NCBI GenBank assembly: GCA_921293015.1
Contig: OV121087.1
Location: 41,898,630-41,962,629 of the forward strand
Direction of reading: 5' to 3'
Source of the DNA: Phorcus lineatus
Lineage: Eukaryota; Mollusca; Gastropoda; Trochida; Trochidae
DNA length: 64,000 nucleotides
The notes under the pieces are model-generated. The model was not told where the DNA came from. It was given only the letters and a program-made list of their open reading frames with translations, and made no database searches. The translations under genes were made by a program, and so were the position numbers. Shown piece after piece: positions 48,115 through 61,355 of the stretch (position 1 is the first letter of the stretch; each line of letters opens with the position of its first letter).

Positions 48115-48249
48115 TAATTGGCTATATGCTTTGTTGGGTTCATTAGGTTCAAGAAAATCAATAGAGATCATTGGATGTGTCCATTTGCTTCTGTTACTTT
48201 TAATAAGGCTCAATTCCTCAAGCACGTTCCCCTTTGTTTACATCAGGTC

Positions 48250-48570
48250 ATGGACATAAGCTATCCATTACTCCTATTCAATTCCGGATCAGATCAATGA
48301 GAGAAACACGTACGCTTCTATTTCAGGATAAACACAAATCTGCAAGGTGATTCTGTATTCGTCTATTAGTATCAACCATGTTAATCTCTCATAATCAAGC
48401 TCCTATTTCTCCCTACCTGACGTTGAGCATTAAATAGACCCTATGGCAAATAGGGTGTAATAGAGACTTAATGGTTATAGTAGGAATTCTGATCTTGTTT
48501 TACGTAATCAGATAACCACCCTATAGTGTCATATATTTTATGCAACCAATGACAATGTATGTTATATAGA
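48250..48570. repeat. Second duplication array, copy 1, left block
   Basis: It aligns with 59570-59830: AATGAGAGAAACACGTACGC versus AATGAGAGAAACATGTACAC, then TTCTATTTCAGGATAAACAC versus ATCTATTTCAGGATGCACAC, and AATCAAGCTCCTATTTCTCC versus GATCAAGCTCCTATTTTTCC. Within it ACCCTATGGCAAATAGGGT (48439-48457) forms a small stem-loop that the other copy lacks. Confidence 0.65.
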
Positions 48571-51500
48571 TTTTTACCAATGGTCGGAACAATGACAACC
48601 TTTCACATTGTAGACAATTGAAAACAAATTAAATTTTTAAGATCATTATACTTTCATATTGTCGTTCAAATTACATTAAAATACATATAGTAAATTATAC
48701 AATAAGACTCGGTTAATTAAACCTGATATTTAACAAGCTCTGTAAGTATCCCCTCTTTGTTATAAAGATACTATCATAAATATGAAGATCAAAAATCGAT
48801 TATACCTTTACTACACATATTTAGCAACAGTGTTATATTTATTTCTGACGTTTTGTTAAATGTAACAATTTGGAATGGAATGATATGTGACTTATTTGCT
48901 TAAGGTAAACATGACCATAAGATGTAAAATAAATTTACTGAACCATTTTATCAAATCATAATATAAAAAGCTATCCTTTAGTATGTGTCTCAAGCGCTTA
49001 TAATTATTATAGTAATTGATTAAGTTAATATGTTACTTCGCAAACTATAATTCTTTTTAATTGTTAGTCACGATTCCAGTTTACATACATATGTTACATT
49101 ATCATAAACAGTTTTAAAAAATGAGTGTTTGGATTTAAACAATTCTTAAAATACAAGAGTTTTTAGACTGACAACACCTGAAGTATGTCTCATGATTTCG
49201 ATAGTAACAGTTCGTTATCAACTCGAGCTGTCATTGCAATCAATACTGTAACGACAAGGAGCATGTGACATTTATTCATCTGAGACTAAGAGGCTTAGCT
49301 TGAGATTATAAACTACAACAGTTAAAAAGGGTCAATTGGTCATGTTGTCAACGTCAGATCAATATCAGTATCTATCATCTATCAAATGAAACTATTTCTT
49401 CTTTCAAAGTTACTATTATTCTGTTGAAAACAAACAAGTGAGTGACAAGCAGCTGACGTGGTCGGGCTATATCCTCTCAACTGTATTTTGGTTTAGGTGA
49501 TATATATTTTATCAGCTTAATAACTTCTATGACTGTATTAGAATTAATAATTCACCGCAATGTAATAAACACACTTGATGGATTGATATATCTTGGTAAT
49601 GACAGCAACTGCAGTAATCATAAGCAAAGTTAGTATAAAAACTTAATATAATACATATAGGTAATACAATATCCATCGAGTGGCAATAGGCTAGCTAAAA
49701 TATATAAAAAGTCCTTAAACCTCAAAACAAACGAGTGTGGCCTATTGAAAAGTGCAACAATGTTACACAATGTTTAACTGGTAAACAATAACATTCTCAT
49801 GGTATATGCCAATGTTGTATGAAAAAAAACAAAGTAAAAGATTTATGGGACAGTCTTTTTTGTACAAGATTTCTACCAATAATAAAGTCTGAAGAAAACC
49901 ATCCATTGAGAATTAACTTAACTTCGGTACAGAACAAGAACATGACGACGTGACAACCTTTTAAGACATAAACCATTAACATTGTCATGATTCCTTTGAG
50001 TTTTGTGTGAGTATATCAAAGACATAAAAGCCGATACTGATAATTGTCAAATATGACTTGACCTATTGGACATAAGTGTCTTGAGTACAAAAGGCTACAA
50101 GAGGCAAAAGCTTCTCTTCTAGAATATGTCCAGCTGGTGCCAAATTAAACCTACAGCAGTACAACAGGGTCACACTCCTAAGTGAAGTTGATGTCTTGGA
50201 TGTCTATCAAGATTATGACGATCTTTATTCTATACCATTTCTGTTAAGTAGCCTTTCAGTTGGTGATCCAATAGCTTGAGTACAGCGCTAATGACACATA
50301 ATTGACTGGTGACTTTTATTTTTACTTTAAATTTCAAATGCAGACCAAAAAAACCATTTAGATTTAGAGGGATAACTAGAATTGTCATTTCATTCACTTA
50401 CAAATGTGGATGGCACTGAATATCAATGCAACAGCTTCCATTTGCCCTGGAATTCCTCTCTGAAAGAAAGGAATATGTTACTGCAATAGAATGATATCAC
50501 AATTGTGCCTTTCAAAACCTTCGTAGTGAATTAAAAATGCATGGGATTGTTGATACCACAATGATGCACCACTACGCTACATCATTTATATAGTAAGATT
50601 GAATAAAGATTGATTAAAGTATAAAAATATTTTGTTGTAAGCAAAGGAATGAGCTTCATGGCGTAAACATTAACTTATGTGATATTCGAACAGTGCGTTG
50701 GTAGAACATAACTATTGTATCTGTGACATCACCTATCACCATTCTAGATAGTCACAGTTTAAATGCCTTCTCAGGTAAGCTGTTGCGCCACGTAAATGGC
50801 TTAGTTGAGTTCTAAAGGAACACATACAACCAAAACCCGGGAGAGGAGGAACAGAATTTAAAATGGAAGAAGAGCCTCTTTTATCGAGTGCATTCATAGC
50901 AAAATGTGCTTGTTCAATCCATGAAGATAAAGCAGGCCTAACAAGCAGCCAGAATCCCGTGTGGTGTCTGATAGCGTCCTTGCCAGTTCCGTTGTGGATT
51001 TTCATTGGCTCATTGACAAGATGTAGGCTTGGTTAATGATCCAATGACAGTTTGTTTGAACTTTTGTCTCTTTCATGTTGTTAAGCGTTAGAGTGAAAGA
51101 GAGATTCTTTATTTCCTCCAGTTTGAACCGAATATCAATAACATATATACAAATACATCAAACTATACAAACACAATGATACAATTATTTATAAAAATAC
51201 ATTAATTAGCAAAATCAAAACGCATGTAAACACATAAAGTTAATACTGGGATTTATGTTAAGTAAATGGACATTTCCACAATGCAAGTATTATAGGATAG
51301 TAAACAATGTAGTTATTTATTAATATATTTGGAACATGTACTTTAATGTTCAACATTGTAATAGATGACATTTCAAATAATATACATGAAGTGAACATTG
51401 CAAAATACTGGTTTCCCAGGTGCTTTGTTCAAGTCACTAACTCCTCCAAATAAAAAGGCTAGCATGTCAATTTCAAATTGTAATTCAATTGCCATATCAG

Positions 51501-52789
51501 CATCAAGCTCAAGATCTGTTTAAAAGAAATAAAATGCATTTCTGTCAGGATTGAAGTGTTCACAATGTAGCAGTATATAAAAATCATAGTCGTGAGTATA
51601 ATTATGCATTCGTTAGAACTTTCTCAATATGATGAGATTTTAAGAGAATGTTTAAAGCAGATTTATAATTAGGATGCAAGTAAGATAATTGCCAATGAAT
51701 GTGACTATTTTTTTAACATGTGTTTACAGGCTAATTTTTGCATTTCCATAACTCTTTTCATAATGTAGAAGGATGTATGTTCAATTTTACGCCATGCAAA
51801 TTTCAAAGGAAATATACCATCTGTAATATATTTTTCCATTTGTACATTTAAATTATATTTAGAGACAGTAGATCATCACAGATTGAGGATTTGGAAGATG
51901 GTGTTATTGTTGCACAAAATATGTTTTATGCAAAATTGTTACAGGATAGTGTGCATAGACGTCCAAAAGATATGAGCATACATTTATCAATGTATCCAAC
52001 AAGTGACCATAATCCTCAATGTTCATAGTAAAAACTAAAAAATCACCTCACCTTGTCCAATATCTAATATAAATACAATGAAATAAGCTATAGAATAATG
52101 TTCAATTAGACATACATGAAGGGTTTGTAACACTTTTTTTAAAATGTTAAACAATACAGAAATTTGCTTAAAATTACATATCAATATCCTTAACATTATT
52201 GATTTGGCATGCCTTTGAACGTTTTCCATGTATTTCGTTGAGACAGTCTTTAATTAGTGTAATAATACAAAATTTCTGAATTCTTAATTTTTATTAAATT
52301 TCAGGTAATGTTATTGATAAGGAATTAATCAAACGACCAAGTGCTGAGTTATTGCAATGAATACAGAACCAAAAAGTATTTAGAATTTCGCTGTAAATCT
52401 ATGAATCCTCAGATTATACTATGTTGTCATCATCAGCAAAAATGAATCTCATTAACATATTGATATTTACATCAATGTTTAAATCTGGTGACAGTTTATT
52501 AACCCAAATATTCATATTGACAATATGTCATTAATCATAAGCCTTAATGTTATGTAGAGATAAATAGATGGCCGTGTAGATGACTTACGTGTGCTCGTGT
52601 ATAAACAAAATCTCATATATGTCATTAACCAGGATTTCATTAATAACTAATAAATTTGTGATATTGTACTCAAGAGTAGATAAGTTTATAGGTGCAGCTA
52701 AGTGCAATGGTCATACCCATTTCAAGATCATAAACAGGTTTGTGATATAAGTGGTAAAAATGTTTCACAGCCATCTCCTTGACAAAATA
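48571..52789. other. AT-rich DNA; one GC-richer patch at 50.73-51.06 kb
   Basis: The patch 50730-51060 carries an 89-codon minus frame (50736-51005, ending YLRRHLNCDYLEW). It also holds a 57-codon plus frame starting MEEEPLLSSAFIAKCACS. Neither is recognised. The patch may be an old insertion or an exon. The rest is AT-rich without signals. Confidence 0.35.
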
Positions 52790-53260
52790 AGAGTTCATTC
52801 CACGACTGACTCATGAAAATGAAACAATAACAAAACTCACATTCGTCACTGTCATGTAGCTATGTTTGTAAAATTAGATCCAGAAAAAATACAATCTCCA
52901 AAAATGTTTTACACCCCCATGGTTTCTGTCACTGTAAAGCATTTCAAAGACGCATTATGTTTAAAAAAACAACAGACATCTATATAAAAGAAATTTAAAG
53001 TAAAAGCATTGACCGTTTCTTTCGTTACATAAGTGATGTTTATTTAAAGAAACGTTAGCAACACGAGCCACACGAAAACAAAATCTATTTTTCCTATGTG
53101 TATAGTAAGAAACAGCCATGGTAAGTAAGACCAAGGTAGAAACATCTTGAATGGATCTAGTCAGTGAGAAACGAGAAACCGTCACAAACGTGTGCTGACA
53201 CAAGGTGCAAGATGACTGTCGTTTTTTCGGTTTCTGCACAACTAACAAAAGCCCCTTAAC
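52790..53260. repeat. Second duplication array, copy 1, right block
   Basis: It aligns with 62670-63130: ATCTCCTTGACAAAAT versus ATCTCCCTGACAAAAT, then GACTCATGAAAATGAAAC versus GACTCATGAAAATAGAAAC, ACATTCGTCACTGTC versus ACATTCGTCAATGTC, CCCCCATGGTTTCTGTCA versus CCCCCATGGTTTATGTCA, and GTGTATAGTAAGAAACAG versus GTGTATGGTAAGAAACAG. Frames are not conserved. Confidence 0.7.
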
Positions 53261-56200
53261 TTTTTCTAAGTTGATATGCTGCTCCTAAAAAGGTTTTGTA
53301 GGGGAGAATTTCTTCCATCAACAGTCCTACGTACGTGCCTTTTTGCATTTGCATTTAACAAGGAAATGATATGAATCCATCTCTAATTACCATACAGTAT
53401 TTTGACTTATTGAGATACTGAACATGTTAAGAAACACAACCGTTTCTTTTGAAATGTATCTAAAAAGATCAACTATAATTATCCAGTTAATGCCTATTAT
53501 TTTCTTTCTTCTTAAGAATTTGGTTTTTTTCAGACACTGGAACCTGTTTTTCTCGTTTGTCTATACTTAATTCCTTTAAAAATATCATTCGATTTCTTTT
53601 AGACTATAATAAATGGCTGCCAATCAACCAAATTTTGAAATATTGCAATTTTAAGTGATATCAATGGAGTTAAAAATGATTAATTAATTTCAGCTCTATG
53701 GTAGCGATTGTTCGTCCCAATTAAGAAAATTATGTATGATAAGTCTTCACTTTAGCTGACTGTTGAAAGGGATGCATGCCAATTTCAATTTCCATGTGTT
53801 TTAGATAGAATTGAATCGTTAATTTAGAAATAATTACATCAAGAATAATGTCGTATGATTAATTACTTGCGAATCTGTGTGCAACCCTCGCTCTCGCTCG
53901 GGTACTTCATATGACACTTCAATTTATACTTTGTTTCATGGTCACGTTTATGAGGAGCATTATTAGAATGCAGTTAAGTGAATTGGAGTTTGAGGTGTTT
54001 TAAACAATATTTAAGTTATTAAACACGTGGGAGTTAGTTACATTTTGAGTAGTATGAGTATAGGAAATTTCTGTTTTAAAAGAAGCTGGTATTGTGTAAT
54101 TGCGTCTTGCTATTTTCATCATACTTTTATACAAACATTATCTTGTCCGTCTGATCTCGTTTATTTCGTCATCTCTTTGTTTCCATCTTTTAAATCTACC
54201 CAAGTTGTGCCTTTTACCATTTTCTAATTGTTATGGTAGAAAATATTTTGATCTAGACTCCGTAGCAGAACTCCAAAATCATTACATATTTCAAAACTAT
54301 CGAAGATGTTATTTTTTATTTTCAGGTTTTGTCTTGGGAAAAAAAGTTCAACTTTGATTCTGTACAGCTATGGATTTGTTTGCAGAACATAAATTTAAAA
54401 ACGTTCGTTAAAACATGCTGAAAGGCTGAACTTGTATATGCTTACTGCTGAAGTGGTTGATATTTGACTGTTGAAAATGATATCTTAATATTATATTTAA
54501 TGGAAAGTTTTAAAAGTTGAATTCTATGCACGTTTCAGATTTTTTCTTGAATGCATGGAATATCTTAACAGCACTCAATGGTTGCATTTATAATTTTATA
54601 ATGGGTTATGTAAGGATTATTCTCGTCATATATTTATTGTGTTTCACTCTCAGATCACATATTATCGATTGCCAAGGGCAGTTTGTGATGAAGATAAATA
54701 ACTGATTAATGCAAATGCAATAACAACTATAATTTCTTATCAAATTTATGTAAATACACATTCCAAATAATACATCATTCAGAATGGCCTTTTGAGCAGC
54801 AATCGTTGGCTTTCAATCTTTTTCAGTAATCATTTTTTAATAAGGCATAAAAAAAAAATTTCCCTCTCCATTAAATACCATCTGATGAATAACACGTGTT
54901 TGTTCTGAGAAATAATATGTCTCTATTTTCTGTTAGGCAAAACTTCCTTACGCGACTTTTTATTCTTGATTGATGTATTGCATGTTTCTGATGTTTTCAT
55001 CGACACTAACAACTCTTAATTTAATATAATATACAACAAATTATATATAAATGTGAAAACCACACATTATTGAAACAACTTTCTTGGTTTGCTCCAAATA
55101 AACAAACCTCTATATTTTCAATTCCGACTTCGGATAGCAAAATACAGAGATTTTACTTTTTGTCAAATTAAAAACATAAAACAGCCAGCAGCTCACAGTT
55201 TGCGAGTTAAATATCAAAGTACATTTGTGATATCTTTAATCTTGATAAGCAATGTCTGGATACAAAGAGAAACATAAATACTAACATGGAATTCATTTAG
55301 CACTAGTTCAACTACTTACTTCATTTATTTCGATTATAAATGTCATTTAGTTAATAGAATAGAATTAACATATTGAAATTAATTTCATTTATAACTATCC
55401 ATTTTGCTGCCCAATTTCTAGGAATTTGTAAAAAAAGGGGAAATGACAGTTTCACAGTTTAATCCGCACATAAAATATTTAAAAATTCAACAGAATCACC
55501 TAGAATAGAATAGACGTTGGCGCATGGCCTTATCATTCTGCCGTTTAGAGTATCAGACTTTCGCAATAGGACATCAATCAAAATTTGACATTTTTCACAC
55601 TAACGGATGTTCAGAACTCGATGGACTCATTTCATGTCAATTACAAGACATATGGTGAGTTATATGTGTGATTAAATGGTATCCTTGACTGTAGAGTCAA
55701 AATATTTCACACCATTGATGTTAGATTTTTTTTAAATGTGCTTTTAAATAGGGTACTTTTTACTTTGTTTCGTTCCAGTATCGGCAATTCCACATAGATT
55801 GCATTTATAAAATTTGAATTGCAGATTGAAACTTGATCATGTACTCAAATATACGTCATTTTTAAAAAACCGATAAAATGACCCATAGCTAATTTAAAGT
55901 CAAAATTGCTGTTGCCATGTCCTGGAGGAGGGACATTCAAATTGACAATACAGGGCAAGATATATATATCATTGTGACGTCAGAACATTATGATATTATA
56001 AACTTGCATAATGACCCATGAACGTGGTTATAACAGAACTTTGTATGATGTCATGCCTTTGCAGAAACATTACTGTTAATATGTCCACCGATATCGTACA
56101 CTCATCACCTCCAAACACTAAGAACGTATTTAGTGATACATGTATGTCACACTAAGCCAAAGTATATAAAAAAAATTGAAACATAAATGAATATCCAGAA

Positions 56201-57031
56201 ATGCTTTTTTTTACAGGAGACAAACATTATTAGAGAAGTAATCTGCCTAAAAATAAATGTTTAATAGGAAAGACACCTATGGTATGCCCTTTTAAATAAT
56301 TAAAATATGTTTTGAATAATTGTTGAATCTCGTTAGATTTTCTATATGAAGAACTGTCTACAAATTCCTGTTTAAACAACTTGATTGATCACGAAAACCT
56401 TCAATCAGACAAAAGAGAACATCGCTAAATTATTCATTAGACAACGAGACAGTAATAGTTTCAAGGACAATGGATGAAAATATATGAAACAAACACAATT
56501 TAATGAGAAGTTGTAAGGTCAGAAAATACATTCTAGTTTCCCAAAGCTAAGTGGTTATCTAATTATAAATGTACAAAAACCTTCCTGAAGTCACCTTACG
56601 ATGTATATACTGAATGAAAAGTATTTACAAACTATTTGAATATTTTGTGTTCCAAAGAGAAACGATTTCCTCAATATCTGAATTGAAACCTTTTCAGAAT
56701 GAATAGAAAAGCTCAATTACATTTGATAGCTTTTGGAATAAAGTTTGTTACTTTCAAATATGCTTAAAAAATATTTGTATTTCCAAAAAAATTGAAACAA
56801 AGATTGGCGAACAAGCTATACTAGCTTATTTGAACGCCGCTCTTTTACATAATACATAAAGCTGGAAACAAACACAAGAAAATATGAAACTTCAAAAGGT
56901 AAAAAACAATGTGTAATGTTAACATGTAGGTACGTAATAAAATATTGCTTGGTATGCCTAATATTGAAGTTTGCTGCAGCCTCAGATGAAACAAATTAAA
57001 GTGAAAATAGTTAAAAGATAGTTGCAGAATG
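53261..57031. other. AT-rich DNA; short match to the window end at 54.19-54.36 kb
   Basis: CTACCCAAGTTGTGCCTTTT (54196) pairs with CCTACTGAAGTTGTGCCTTT (about 63893), and CTGTACAGC follows in both, extending the second duplication. Open frames of 60-85 codons here (for example 54100-54357) are unrecognised. Nothing else was seen up to the LINE fragment; its 3' untranslated region probably occupies the last hundred bases or so before 57031. Confidence 0.4.
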
Positions 57032-57360
57032 TCAAGAAAATATATTACTCGTGTTGATAAAATGGTGTAATGATTCAAGAATATTGCTTTTTTCCAGGAT
57101 AGTCAGATTGCCGTCGCCGTATTAAATTGCCATTACGTCGAATGCATAAATATAAGAATACATATTGATTCTTTAATTTTGATATTTACGACAAATAAAC
57201 AGATAGTGAATCACGTCCTCATAGGAGTGGCCACATGAGCACCCGGGTTTTTCGGATATATGTCTAAGATATCTATGCGCATTTAAATCACTACAGCCAA
57301 GCTTGAGGCGGCAATGGATTACTTGACAGAATCTAGACCCTGAACTTAAATTGTAATTAT
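57032..57360 (-). pseudogene. LINE ORF2 C-terminal fragment
   Basis: The minus strand encodes the end of a non-LTR retrotransposon reverse-transcriptase polyprotein. HCRLKLGCSDLNAHRYLRHI corresponds to the family HxRLRLGCSxLNxHLFxRHL. SEKPGCSCGHSYEDVIHYLF, then IC, is the C-terminal zinc-binding pattern (CxC...HxxxxC) seen after the thumb in many CR1/L2-like elements. YGDGNLTILEKSNIL, then ESLHHFI, matches the usual final LLYGDxNLSYEENxxIFxxVxxFI. The protein ends at a stop at 57032-57034. Two in-frame TAA codons lie between the zinc motif and YGDG, so the copy is dead. It is 5'-truncated near 57360, typical of LINE insertions. The clade is not resolved. Confidence 0.85.
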
Positions 57361-59569
57361 ACTTTCAAATATCAAGTGCTGTATCTCATATAACTCTTCA
57401 GTGAAAAAGTATTTCAACATCATGTATATGTTGTTTTTTGTTGTTTTCTAATTAATGATCGCAAATCTTCACAATGCATGACAATGTCAATTAATGCTTT
57501 AACACCAAAAGTCAAGCATCGTATTAAAGTATTAAAAAATCAGATTTTCTGTACGATCGTACCCCATCAGTTTTGAAATGGTTCTTCATTTCATACATAT
57601 TTTGTCCATTGTATCCTTTGTAAATATTCATTTCTTTACGTCCTTACAATATAGCACATATAGCACGTAAAAAGTTGAAAATGAGCAATAATACATGTAT
57701 AAGTTTTATAAAGACTTATCGAGGTAACTCCAAAAAAAACCAACTCAATTCCACAGTTACATAGAGCTCAGATTTGTGCACAAAATGATTTTATCTTTGA
57801 GATGCTACATCCGACAGAATACATCTGATAGTGATAATTAATCGACTCACTATCAGAAATATCACTACCAGATATCTTATTGGTATATCATCATTGAACT
57901 GATAGAAATGATAAGTTAGGAAAAGAAAGTATTGAATGTCAAAGTGATCTGACATTTTTCTCAAAAAATTCAGCAGTATATCGGAACCATCATCCATAAA
58001 ACACAATGTGATACCATCACATATCTTATTTTTGTTACTTGACAATAAACACATAAAGATTTCATTGACTTCAAGACCAATTTAAACTAAAGTTTTCGAC
58101 GATATGAATTTGAAAAAGCATAGAAATATGTCATGGTAGTTAGATATTTACAAACTTCGTCTTTCACAAGAACGTAACAGATTATGAAAAGGTCCATACC
58201 GTTTTGTCTTCATTACATTATAATTTTAGGTGCTGTAAAGGTTATTCACTATACTGAAATTACTAACAAAGATCATCCTGAATATATTTAGGAAACACTT
58301 AGTTCACACTCACACAATACTTAAATCTTATTTTCATACAGATTGCAGGTGAAGATCCTAATAAATGTCCCACAGAATCTATAACATCGATTGATTTATG
58401 GCTTTGAAGAAATCATTTCAAATCTTGGTGCAACGGGTCCCTTGAGTATCATTTACACATGTAAATTTATTGTTGCTATTGAAATGTACAGTATCATAGA
58501 CAGTATTTGTCAGAATTGAAGTAACGTTAGTGCACGCTCCTTACGATAATCCTGTTTGTTTAATAGTTGTCTGAAACGACTGTCCAGACGCTATACACAG
58601 TATACCGAATATAATTCTTGGTTTTATGTTTAGGGCTTGAACCACGAAAATAAGCATACAAAGACAATTTTCCAACAATTTTCCAACAAATTGGATTGAG
58701 AAATACTTTCACCGATTTAATGGTCCATAAGGACATGTGTAGAATATTGCTCACTTCAGTGCACTGCTTCTTCCAACAGTTTACATCAGTCTTACAGATT
58801 TTTTAATATTAATTAAGACCCTTTGTCACATTACAATACATGCAGGTGTTAATCTGCCATTAAGTTCACTACTGTTGACAATAGTGGGTTTGGCTAATAA
58901 ACAAAATTAATGCATCCGGTCTTAATAAGATTTCCATATTTGACTGAGCGTGTTAGATTAATGCTGGATAGACAAAGTATCTTTCTATATTTGAACAATT
59001 TGATTAAACATATTTATTTCAGGCACTAATATCGTATCTAAAATAAGAGTTGTTTTTGGACAGTGTCAACAATGAAAAACGCAATTAATTGCGAAAGTTC
59101 TTTAACAAAAAAACCCAAATAATTTAACGAATAAACATATTAAATTACCAGATAAACAGGTGTAAATCCACTTGTTTCTTTTTACAAGTGACCAGGAACT
59201 GGTCGGAATAGACATTTAACGTGTGAATGTCAATGATTTATGTCCATGAAGTAACATTAAAAGAAAGTTTAGAAATAGCCCCATTTGATTTACTTGACCT
59301 AAACTGACCCTGCCTCTCAGACAAGAGGTTAATTCAGTTGCAGGCAAAATTCCATTTAGGTACATTTGATTAAAATCTATCTAAGATCTATAGATAAATT
59401 CATAAAGAAGGTCGAAGTTAATTCAAATAGACAAATGATGAATAGATCATATACGTTTAATTGGGGTCTTAAGATTCAAACAAACCACGAGAGCTCAATT
59501 GATCTGTTAAAATGCCATTGCATGAGTAAATGATTTAGGTTCAATTGCTTAAGCAGGTTCTGGTTCACA
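57361..59569. other. AT-rich DNA, nothing recognised
   Basis: An 87-codon minus frame (57791-58054) and a 64-codon minus frame (58560-58754) are unrecognised. CAATTTTCCAACA occurs twice in tandem near 58666-58688. No other structure was seen. Confidence 0.4.
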
Positions 59570-59830
59570 TCGGGTCAAGATCAGAACATGATGTGTTTAA
59601 TGAGAGAAACATGTACACATCTATTTCAGGATGCACACGTAAAACTGTTTGTATTCAGCTTCATCGCTTTTGATCAAGCTCCTATTTTTCCCTATCAGAC
59701 TTTTGCTTTTTTATAAACCTCTCAAAAATCAATCTGCTAAGCTACAGTGATGATATCTAATATTTATATGTGACCAGTGAGACGACATATTCTTTGTACT
59801 GAATCCAATTTAGATTTTTTCACATACACA
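59570..59830. repeat. Second duplication array, copy 2, left block
   Basis: This is the partner of 48250-48570, with the same order of GAGAGAAACA, CTATTTCAGGAT and ATCAAGCTCCTATTT words. MITE family A, present just upstream of copy 1, is absent from the matching position here, so that insertion postdates the duplication or was lost. Confidence 0.65.
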
Positions 59831-60423
59831 ATGCATTATTGGTATAGGTCCCCGAAACTAAACTACTTGCTATCAACCCATTTCTTTTTTTTATGATTTC
59901 TTGAATTTTCAAAAGCAAATGTTCATTACAAACGTCATCAGACTCCCCTATACGAAGGTCACCCATAATGAATACAAGTCTGCATAATATGAAAATATTT
60001 AAGAAGATGTGGAAGTGTCCTGAGTGTGGATTAAGTCATTGATGGTGGCTTCTTTTCTTATTTACTGATAGTGTGTTACGGTGGTGGATTATCTTATTTT
60101 GATTAGTGGTAAACCTGAATCATAATTGCATGTGGATGGAATGTCATGATTATATTCCCTTTTCCAAGTTAAGGGCGATGTGTTCCTCTATATCAGATAT
60201 CAATGCCCTCCCAGTACATCAATTGAAAAGTATGCTGTACCAGATTTGCACGTGTATGATGACCATGGCCTTTTATTTCTATAACAGTTCTAAAGTGGAA
60301 TAAATTTTTCATTTAGAATTCAAAGTCGAAATATGAACGTTTTCTCTAGATGATGCGAGCAATGTGCAATAGTTGAATGCAACGACTGTTGCTTGAGATT
60401 TTCATTGTTTTTAACGTGCGTTA
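59831..60423. other. AT-rich DNA, nothing recognised
   Basis: A 65-codon plus frame (60106-60303) has no recognisable motif. No repeat or RNA signal was seen before the MITE. Confidence 0.4.
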
Positions 60424-60475
60424 AAGAGCCATTCAGTGATTTTCATAACATATTATTTACCTTTGACATGAACCT

Positions 60476-60633
60476 TATAGACAATAACTAACGAGTGACG
60501 GGGAATGATAGATTATCTTTCCCGAGTTATATTAATTTCGTAATTCTCGAGCCTTGGCGAGAGAATTACACAATTAATATAACGAGGGAAAGATAATCTG
60601 TCATTTCCCGTCACGAGTTGGTTATTGTTTATA
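60476..60633. repeat. Near-perfect 158-bp palindrome
   Basis: The left arm (from TATAGACAATAAC) and right arm (to GTTATTGTTTATA) are about 78 bp each and pair almost completely, with only around ten mismatches and essentially no spacer: the centre is GAGCC-TT-GGCGAG. Each arm contains AGATTATCTTTCCC, TTATATTAATT and GTAATTCTC. The mismatches include a GAG/CTC swap in the CGAGTGACGGG segment. Such a structure can extrude as a cruciform and is hard to clone or assemble. It may be a foldback transposon by itself or the left end of the adjoining segment. Confidence 0.92.
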
Positions 60634-61355
60634 TTACCTATATGTTTCTTAAAAGATTAAAACGCGAATATGATAGAAATAATCGTTCCTCTATAAAGAT
60701 TCAGGGTTGCGAATTTCCAAATTCATACGCGTGTGCTATGGCGTTACTTGACACTTACCTACGCACGGCTTAATATTGTGTAATTTGTGAAAAAGTTTTA
60801 AAAGAACTTTGTAGTTGTTGAAAGTTTATTTCTTTTTCATAACCGTCATTCAAACTAATTACATTTAACAGTTTTGTGTTAATTTGAAGAGGTCAGCAAC
60901 GCCCTATAGTAATACTACAAGATGGCTGAACTTGTGACGTAACTGATAGCAGTGTGACGTCATAACCGCTCGTGTCTACGACGTCATTACGATAGAACGG
61001 AACCAGGCGCTTCTTCGCGACTGTTAGCTTTAACGTGATAAAGAACTAATTCAATAATCGCTAATTTCTATGCTGTTGTGCAATGTGGCAGGCTTATTTC
61101 ACGTTGTTTGTTGCGGCACATCTGAGAAATGACGACTGGCAACTACATGGAATAAATAAACATTGTTAAAATTCAGTCTAAGATGAAACAAATTACCAGT
61201 CGGGACAAGTTTGAAAGATGAATGAAATAGTCCCGGCACTGCGATCTTTTTCATTGGTTCACAACAACCAATCAAATGCCAATAAAATGTGTAACTCCCG
61301 TGTGACTTACAGGAAAAATATTACCCTGTGTCCATCTTCCCATATGGGTAATATA
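60630..61355. mobile_element. Non-autonomous element with promoter-like motifs
   Basis: The left end TATATTACCTATATG (60630-60644) and right end CATATGGGTAATATA (61341-61355) are inverted repeats with one mismatch. The interior is GC-richer than the flanks and non-coding. It contains CAAGATGGC (60918, YY1-like), TGACGTAA (60935), TGACGTCA (60955) and GACGTCATT (60980; three CRE/ATF-like sites within about 50 bases), an inverted pair of CCAAT boxes (ATTGG 61253, CCAAT 61268) and another CCAAT at 61279. GGGAC and GTCCC also form an inverted pair near 61202-61235. It sits inside MITE A together with the palindrome. Whether the two inserted as one element is unresolved. Confidence 0.65.

Noticed and set aside
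50736-51005. 89-codon minus ORF, with an overlapping 57-codon plus ORF
   Set aside because: Open in both directions because the patch is GC-richer; neither translation matches a family I know and no exon borders are clear.
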